Positions 7,234 to 11,279 of a stretch of DNA of 11,279 bases are shown here, in pieces. Numbering within the stretch: the first letter of the stretch is position 1; the number at the start of each line of letters is the position of its first letter. This DNA comes from Robiginitomaculum sp. GTDB taxonomy: Bacteria; Pseudomonadota; Alphaproteobacteria; Caulobacterales; Maricaulaceae. A program made the position numbers and the translations under genes. Where the stretch lies: positions 136,036 through 147,314 of the forward strand of contig NVVO01000001.1 in NCBI GenBank assembly GCA_002733385.1. Reading direction: 5' to 3'. Under the pieces are notes generated by a model that saw nothing but the letters and a program-made list of their open reading frames with translations, was not told where the DNA came from and did not search any database.

Positions 7234-7302
7234 TTAATCTGTAATAACAATCGGAAAGCCGCCTGTTACGATCTCAATTTCTTCCATGGTCAAATCACGC
7301 AT
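7234..7302 (-). CDS. Tiny double-glycine leader peptide (candidate exported signal or bacteriocin-like peptide)
   Basis: The 22-codon ORF encodes the leader MRDLTMEEIEIVTGG followed by FPIVITD. The leader has the features known for substrates of C39-peptidase ABC transporters: a short acidic amphipathic stretch of ELTMEEIE type, hydrophobic residues at spaced positions (L4, M6, I9, V12), and Gly-Gly at the expected cleavage point. The predicted mature part is only seven residues. GGAG (7311-7314) lies eight bases before the ATG, and a strong terminator follows 30 bases after the TAA. The gene for a C39-type ABC transporter lies about 140 bp upstream on the same strand. Gene-finding length cut-offs would miss this ORF. 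The product may be a signalling peptide or a minimal microcin. The alternative is a precursor shortened by a stop codon: reading past the TAA gives only fifteen more codons, ending inside the terminator stem. Confidence 0.8.
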   Translation of the reverse strand: MRDLTMEEIEIVTGGFPIVITD

Positions 7303-7441
7303 ATGAATATCTCCAGGTTAGAGTTACATGTTTGGGATGCTTACTATAAGTGGTAAACAGCCCCCTAATATTTATAGCTAATAAATTACTAATAGTTGTA
7401 ATACAAGAATTTTGTATGGTTAACGGGCATTTTTTCGCGTT
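7303..7441 (-). promoter_or_regulatory. AT-rich upstream region of the tiny peptide gene
   Basis: The gap between the transporter stop and the peptide start is AT-rich. It holds the Shine-Dalgarno CCTGGAG (7311-7317), three TATTAG motifs (minus strand; plus CTAATA at 7365, 7378 and 7389), and an inverted repeat ATACAA-GAATT-TTGTAT at 7401-7417. A possible promoter on the minus strand is TTACAA (7401-7396) with TATAAA (7376-7371), but its 19-base spacer is long and the call is weak. No T-tract hairpin ends the transporter transcript here, so read-through into the peptide gene is possible. Confidence 0.4.
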
Positions 7442-9526
7442 TTAGGCGAATTTTAACGTAAAAACCGCGTCTGAGCGGTCAATCAGGCGACGCCTGTGAG
7501 CAATCACCACGCGGGTAATGTCCATTTTTCCAAGCACTTCAGAAATTTTTGCTTCGGTGGCGGCGTCCAAATTGGCCGTCCCTTCATCCAAAAACAAAAC
7601 TTTCGGGTCGTGGTAAAGTGCACGGGCCAGCAACACCCGTTGTTTCTGCCCTCCTGACAGCACACTGCCCATATCGCCCACCATAGACAAATAGTGCATG
7701 GGAATGGCGGTAATCTCGTCGTGGATTTGCGCGGCCTGAGCGGCCCGGTAAACTTTTTGCATGTCGATTTGCGGATCGAAAAAACTGATATTGTCGGCAA
7801 TGGTACCGGACAGGAGTTTATCGTCTTGCATGACCACACCGATTTGAGCGCGCCAGGCTGACATAGACATGTCGGCCATTGGCTGCCCGTCTATTTCGAT
7901 ACTGCCGGAGCTGGGCGTATATAACCCTAAAACCAGTTTCAACAATGTGGTCTTGCCGCCGCCGCTAGGCCCGGTGATGGCAGTCATTTTGCCTGCCGGG
8001 ATTTCAAGGCTTACATCTTTAAGCACAAAGGGGTCATTGTCCGAATAGCGAAAGTTAATGTTTTTGAGAGAAATTCCACCCCGCACGGGCTGTGGCGCTT
8101 TGCTCGGCGTTACAATCGTTTCACTTTTTTCATAGACAATGTCGGCCAGACGATCGAGATGCAGGGACAAAAGTGAAACCTTGATGCCTTCGCTCAGTAG
8201 TTTTTTGACGCTCTCGGTAAAGTGTAGCTGATAGGCCAAAAATGCAAACAACATACCAACACTGAACAGGTTTGCGTCCGCAATAATAAGTTTCGCGCCG
8301 AGATAAACCGTAATGACAATTTGCCCACCGACCAGCAAGGTCTCAAAGAATTTTTGCATCACCAACCATTTACCGTGGGCAGTGGATGCGTTAATCGTGT
8401 CGGCGAACAAATTGCGCCAACTGGCTTCACGGGCCGCCTCACGGCCAAATAATTTGACAATGGTAGCGGCGCGGATGCTCTCGATGACATGGGTGTTTTC
8501 AATGGCTTTGGTAACGATGGCTTCTTCTTCGGTGCGGCGCAAATGGGGATATATCAACAAAGTGGCCAGGGCCAACAAGCCGGTCATACCCAGCACGACA
8601 AAACCCAATACCGGCGCATATAAAAACAAAATCACCAAGGTGAACACCGCCATAAAGCCGTCGAGCAAAATGGCGACCACGCTTTCGGTCAGGGCTTCTT
8701 GTATAGGGCGGGCCGAGCCGATCCGCGAGATAATATCCCCTACATGGCGTTTTTCAAACCACGAAGTCGGCAGGCGAATGAGATGGCGAAAGATATTACC
8801 CACCATCTGAAAACTCATCTGGTTGCCGTAAACCAATACGGCCCAGCCGCGAATGGCTTCACTGGCGGCACGTATAAGAACCAGCCCGCCAAAACCGAGC
8901 ATAAGCGCCAACAAAAACTGGCTATCGCCAAATCCACCTTCTGGCCCCACCCCCTTGTCGACCACCAATTGCAAATAAAACGGAGCCGCCAAAGCCGCCA
9001 TTTGCAAGATAACTGACAGGGTCAAGGTTTGTAATATGGCGCGCTTTAACCCGACCATACGGCCCCACAGATCAGACAGTTTCGGCTTTAGGCGGTTTTG
9101 TAACAGATTGAAATCTGCCGCCGGCGACAACTCTAACACCACGCCGGAGAAATGATCCGAAACCTTTTCCAATGCCATGACCCGCAAGCCCCGGCCCGGA
9201 TCAATATAATGCACCTTGCTGTCGGTTATTTTTTTGAGCACGACAAAATGATTGAGATCCCAGTGCAGGATCGCCGGGGTTTGGATTTTGTGCAATTGAT
9301 CAAGTTCAACCCGCATGGGCCGCGACGAGAGATGCAGGCCTGCTGCCGTGGCCATAACCTGTTTAAGGCTTGCCCCTTTGAGGGAGACGGACGCGGTTTT
9401 ACGAAGGGCATTTAGATCAATATCATGACCGTGATAGCGGGCAATCATCACCAAACAGGCCAGGCCGCATTCGGTCGCTTCGGTTTGCAAAACTACGGGC
9501 AGTTTATTTCGAGTAAAATAATTCAT
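7442..9526 (-). CDS. Peptidase-containing ABC transporter (C39 double-glycine protease/exporter)
   Basis: The 694-residue single-chain half-transporter cuts and exports double-glycine leader peptides across the inner membrane. Residues 1-130 are a C39 peptidase: Q14, C20 in TEATECGLACL, H93 in HWDLNHFVVL and D109 in YIDPGRG, so the catalytic set is intact. The membrane domain spans about 160-450 with several hydrophobic helices and the EKRHVGDIISRI segment. The nucleotide-binding domain has Walker A GPSGGGKT (519-526), Q567, signature LSGGQ (623-627), Walker B VLFLDE (643-648) and H677. An in-frame ATG 39 bases upstream exists, but the ATG at 9526 places the peptidase normally and forms an ATGA overlap with the preceding ORF, indicating translational coupling. 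The family resembles CvaB/LahT-type exporters. The likely substrate is the peptide encoded at 7234-7302, though substrates elsewhere in the genome are possible. Confidence 0.96.
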   Translation of the reverse strand: MNYFTRNKLPVVLQTEATECGLACLVMIARYHGHDIDLNALRKTASVSLKGASLKQVMATAAGLHLSSRPMRVELDQLHKIQTPAILHWDLNHFVVLKKITDSKVHYIDPGRGLRVMALEKVSDHFSGVVLELSPAADFNLLQNRLKPKLSDLWGRMVGLKRAILQTLTLSVILQMAALAAPFYLQLVVDKGVGPEGGFGDSQFLLALMLGFGGLVLIRAASEAIRGWAVLVYGNQMSFQMVGNIFRHLIRLPTSWFEKRHVGDIISRIGSARPIQEALTESVVAILLDGFMAVFTLVILFLYAPVLGFVVLGMTGLLALATLLIYPHLRRTEEEAIVTKAIENTHVIESIRAATIVKLFGREAAREASWRNLFADTINASTAHGKWLVMQKFFETLLVGGQIVITVYLGAKLIIADANLFSVGMLFAFLAYQLHFTESVKKLLSEGIKVSLLSLHLDRLADIVYEKSETIVTPSKAPQPVRGGISLKNINFRYSDNDPFVLKDVSLEIPAGKMTAITGPSGGGKTTLLKLVLGLYTPSSGSIEIDGQPMADMSMSAWRAQIGVVMQDDKLLSGTIADNISFFDPQIDMQKVYRAAQAAQIHDEITAIPMHYLSMVGDMGSVLSGGQKQRVLLARALYHDPKVLFLDEGTANLDAATEAKISEVLGKMDITRVVIAHRRRLIDRSDAVFTLKFA

Positions 9527-9774
9527 GAAGACACAATGTGTTTTGGGCCAAAAATCCAGCGCCAAACGGGCATGTTTTCACCGTCAACTTGCACCACCCC
9601 CAAAACACCAAATGCAATAACGCCTAAAATAATGGCAAGCAACAACCCGGTAATCAGCCATGTCGCCGGGGGGGCCGCCAACACCACATCCCCAAACAAA
9701 GCACGGGTACGGTGGCGAATGGCTTCCTCGCGAAATAACGGCGTCTTTGCAGGTGATTTAGATTCGTCGTTCAT
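9523..9774 (-). CDS. Short HlyD/CvaA-like N-terminal anchor ORF, adaptor body missing
   Basis: The 83-residue product matches the beginning of HlyD-family export adaptors that accompany C39 transporters: PLFREEAIRHRTRALFGDVV, then a Pro-rich turn and one membrane helix (about 37-60). In the family a periplasmic barrel, lipoyl and coiled-coil body of some 300 or more residues should follow. Here only about 23 residues remain (through MPVWRWIFGPKH) before the stop. The TGA overlaps the transporter ATG (ATGA), so the two are coupled and there is no space for the lost part. No other frame nearby continues it. It is either a real minimal membrane partner or the remnant of a deleted adaptor whose end has settled into a coupled overlap. 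The Shine-Dalgarno before the ATG at 9774 is weak; the cobT stop is 44 bp upstream. Confidence 0.72.
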   Translation of the reverse strand: MNDESKSPAKTPLFREEAIRHRTRALFGDVVLAAPPATWLITGLLLAIILGVIAFGVLGVVQVDGENMPVWRWIFGPKHIVSS

Positions 9775-9818
9775 AACCCAAGCTTAAAAGTGTTTGCGCC
9801 CCATTGCCAACACAAATT

Positions 9819-11279
9819 TTATCGCCGCCGCGCTTTCGGTTTCTCCTCAAACAATTCCGCCAGCTTTTCCGTCATAGCCCCGCCTAATTCTTCGATGTCT
9901 GTGATGGTGACGGCGCGGCTATACCATCTTGTCACATCATGGTTGATGCCAATGGCGATCAATTCAACCTCGGAGCGGTTTTCTATTTTGTCAATGACCG
10001 TGTGTAAATGCTGCTCCAATATTCCCGATTTATTGCGCGACTGGGTGGCATCGTCCACGGGAGCGCCGTCCGAAATCACCATCAAAATACGCCGCTGTTC
10101 AGGCCGGGCCATCAGACGTCCAGTGGCCCATTCCAATGCCTCGCCGTCGATATTTTCCTTGAGCAATCCTTCGCGCATCATCAAGCCGAGATTGTTCTTG
10201 GCCCGTCGCCACGGCATGTCGGCAGATTTATAAATAATATGACGCAGATCATTGAGCCGTCCGGGGTTTGCAGGTTTGTCGGCCCCTAGCCAGTCCTGAA
10301 ACGACGTTCCGCCTTTCCAGGCGCGTGTGGTAAAGCCGAGAATTTCGCATTTAACTGCACAGCGCTCCAATGTCCGTGCCAAAATATCGGCGCACACGGC
10401 GGCCATCATAATCGGGCGGCCACGCATGGAACCGGAATTGTCCAAAAGGATCGAGACCACGGTGTCGCGAAATTCCGTCTGTTTTTCTTGCTTAAAGCTC
10501 AAAGGCTGCATGGGGTCGGTGATCACACGGGTCAGGCGGGCCGTATCCAGCAGGCCTTCTTCCAGATCAAAGCTCCATGATCTTTGTTGTTGGGCCATCA
10601 AACGGCGTTGCAAACGGTTGGCGAGGCGGGCGATGACCGCGCTTAGGTTTTTCATATGACCGTCAAGATAAGTGCGCAAGCGTTCCAATTCGTCCAACTC
10701 GCACAGCTCTTCGGCCTTGATGACCTCGTCGTGGGCGGCGGTGAACACATGATAGGGGGCCAGCATATTGGATAAATTCGCCGGACGCTCGGACGGGTCC
10801 GGGATTTGATCGCCCTCACTGCCCTCCCCTTCAAAATCGTCCCCATCAACAAAATCCGTCGCCTCGTCGTCTTGGGCATCGGCTTTGGCCAATTGCGCGG
10901 CGCCGGGTTCTTGTTCTTGTCCGTCGTCCTGCGCGTTATTGGGGTTCTCATCTTCACCGTCCCTGGCTTCCTCGTCTTCGTCGGCTTGCGGGTCAGAATT
11001 TGACAGCTCATCACCCATATCAAAGGCCCGCAGCAGATCTTGGGACAATTTTGCAAACACGGACTGATCGGCAAGATTATCCGAAAGCGTTTCCAGCTCC
11101 CCCCCGCCCATCTCAAAAATATAATCCCGCCACGCCGCCAGCAAGCCTTTGGCCCCCTTGGGAGCAGGACGACCATGAAACACTTCGCGGGCCAGCACAC
11201 CAATAGCTTCGGCCAAAGGTGCGTCTTTTTGCTCAAGGTCACCTCGGTGATAACCACGCCGCCGGGCCCGTGCATCTTG
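9819..11279 (-). CDS. cobT: Aerobic cobaltochelatase subunit CobT (5' end outside window)
   Basis: CobT with CobS forms the AAA+/VWA part of the aerobic cobaltochelatase, which with CobN inserts cobalt into hydrogenobyrinic a,c-diamide during cobalamin synthesis in the cytoplasm. The frame is open to the right edge, giving 486 visible residues; full-length CobT is about 600 or more, so the N-terminus is missing. The visible part starts with RARRRGYHRGDLEQKDAPLAE-type sequence typical of CobT, then has a long acidic Asp/Glu-rich linker (about visible residues 90-159). A C-terminal von Willebrand factor A domain follows, with the metal-binding motif DNSGSMRG near visible residue 280 and SDGAP near 403. 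It ends in a basic tail KPKARRR. A TTG at 11216 could be mistaken for the start, but the conserved sequence continues upstream of it. Neighbouring cobS is presumably further right. Confidence 0.96.
   Translation of the reverse strand, partial: QDARARRRGYHRGDLEQKDAPLAEAIGVLAREVFHGRPAPKGAKGLLAAWRDYIFEMGGGELETLSDNLADQSVFAKLSQDLLRAFDMGDELSNSDPQADEDEEARDGEDENPNNAQDDGQEQEPGAAQLAKADAQDDEATDFVDGDDFEGEGSEGDQIPDPSERPANLSNMLAPYHVFTAAHDEVIKAEELCELDELERLRTYLDGHMKNLSAVIARLANRLQRRLMAQQQRSWSFDLEEGLLDTARLTRVITDPMQPLSFKQEKQTEFRDTVVSILLDNSGSMRGRPIMMAAVCADILARTLERCAVKCEILGFTTRAWKGGTSFQDWLGADKPANPGRLNDLRHIIYKSADMPWRRAKNNLGLMMREGLLKENIDGEALEWATGRLMARPEQRRILMVISDGAPVDDATQSRNKSGILEQHLHTVIDKIENRSEVELIAIGINHDVTRWYSRAVTITDIEELGGAMTEKLAELFEEKPKARRR

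Noticed and set aside
7189..7236. Read-through extension of the tiny peptide past its TAA
   Set aside because: It would add only fifteen codons, ending inside the terminator stem, with no bacteriocin-like feature. The TAA is taken as the true stop.
8313..8810. 165-codon open frame on the plus strand opposite the ABC transporter
   Set aside because: It lies wholly antisense to strongly conserved transporter sequence, and its translation shows no recognisable domain.
9786..9813. Weak hairpin (GTGTT/AACAC) plus four T after cobT
   Set aside because: A five-base stem with a 14-base loop is too weak to call a terminator.
10652..11275. 207-codon minus-strand frame overlapping cobT
   Set aside because: It is in an alternative frame to CobT. 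Its Trp/Pro/Arg-rich translation is typical of shifted reading of GC-rich coding DNA.

Overview
The window looks like chromosomal DNA of an alphaproteobacterium. The strongest pointer is the partial cobT, whose aerobic-type cobaltochelatase subunit (acidic linker plus C-terminal von Willebrand factor A domain) is typical of that class. The moderate base composition and the many signal-peptide or membrane proteins fit but do not identify a genus. No rRNA, tRNA, insertion sequence, phage gene or CRISPR array is visible. Only one gene (805-1125) lies on the plus strand.

Layout, left to right. At 1-674 (minus) is the N-terminal two thirds or so of a class V aminotransferase-fold PLP enzyme that runs off the left edge. 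Divergent from it, at 805-1125 (plus), is a small three-helix membrane protein. It converges, with a 2-bp gap, on a gene for a secreted Pro/Gln-rich protein with a PAN-like cysteine module (1128-2264, minus). Next is a second exported protein joining a similar PAN-like module to a CAP/SCP domain (2376-3086, minus). Both of these genes have short iterated DNA repeats upstream. A PhzF-family isomerase (3247-4068) lies 24 bp downstream of a large hybrid sensor histidine kinase (4093-7107), probably as one operon.

The most interesting part is 7108-9774. On the minus strand, in transcription order, it holds an 83-codon ORF resembling only the N-terminal membrane anchor of a HlyD/CvaA adaptor (9774-9523). 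An ATGA overlap couples this to a peptidase-containing ABC transporter with an intact C39 protease domain (9526-7442). About 140 bp further on is a 22-codon gene (7302-7234) with a good Shine-Dalgarno and a canonical double-glycine leader ending in GG, followed by only seven residues. A strong Rho-independent terminator (9-bp stem, ten T) sits 30 bp after its stop. The hybrid kinase with a helical-repeat sensor region comes next. A short leader peptide beside its likely processing exporter and a sensor kinase suggests a secreted-peptide system, either a signal or a very small bacteriocin-like product. The link to the kinase is inferred from position only.

At 9819-11279 (minus), reading in from the right edge, is most of cobT for cobalt insertion in aerobic cobalamin synthesis. 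It ends 44 bp before the transporter operon begins.
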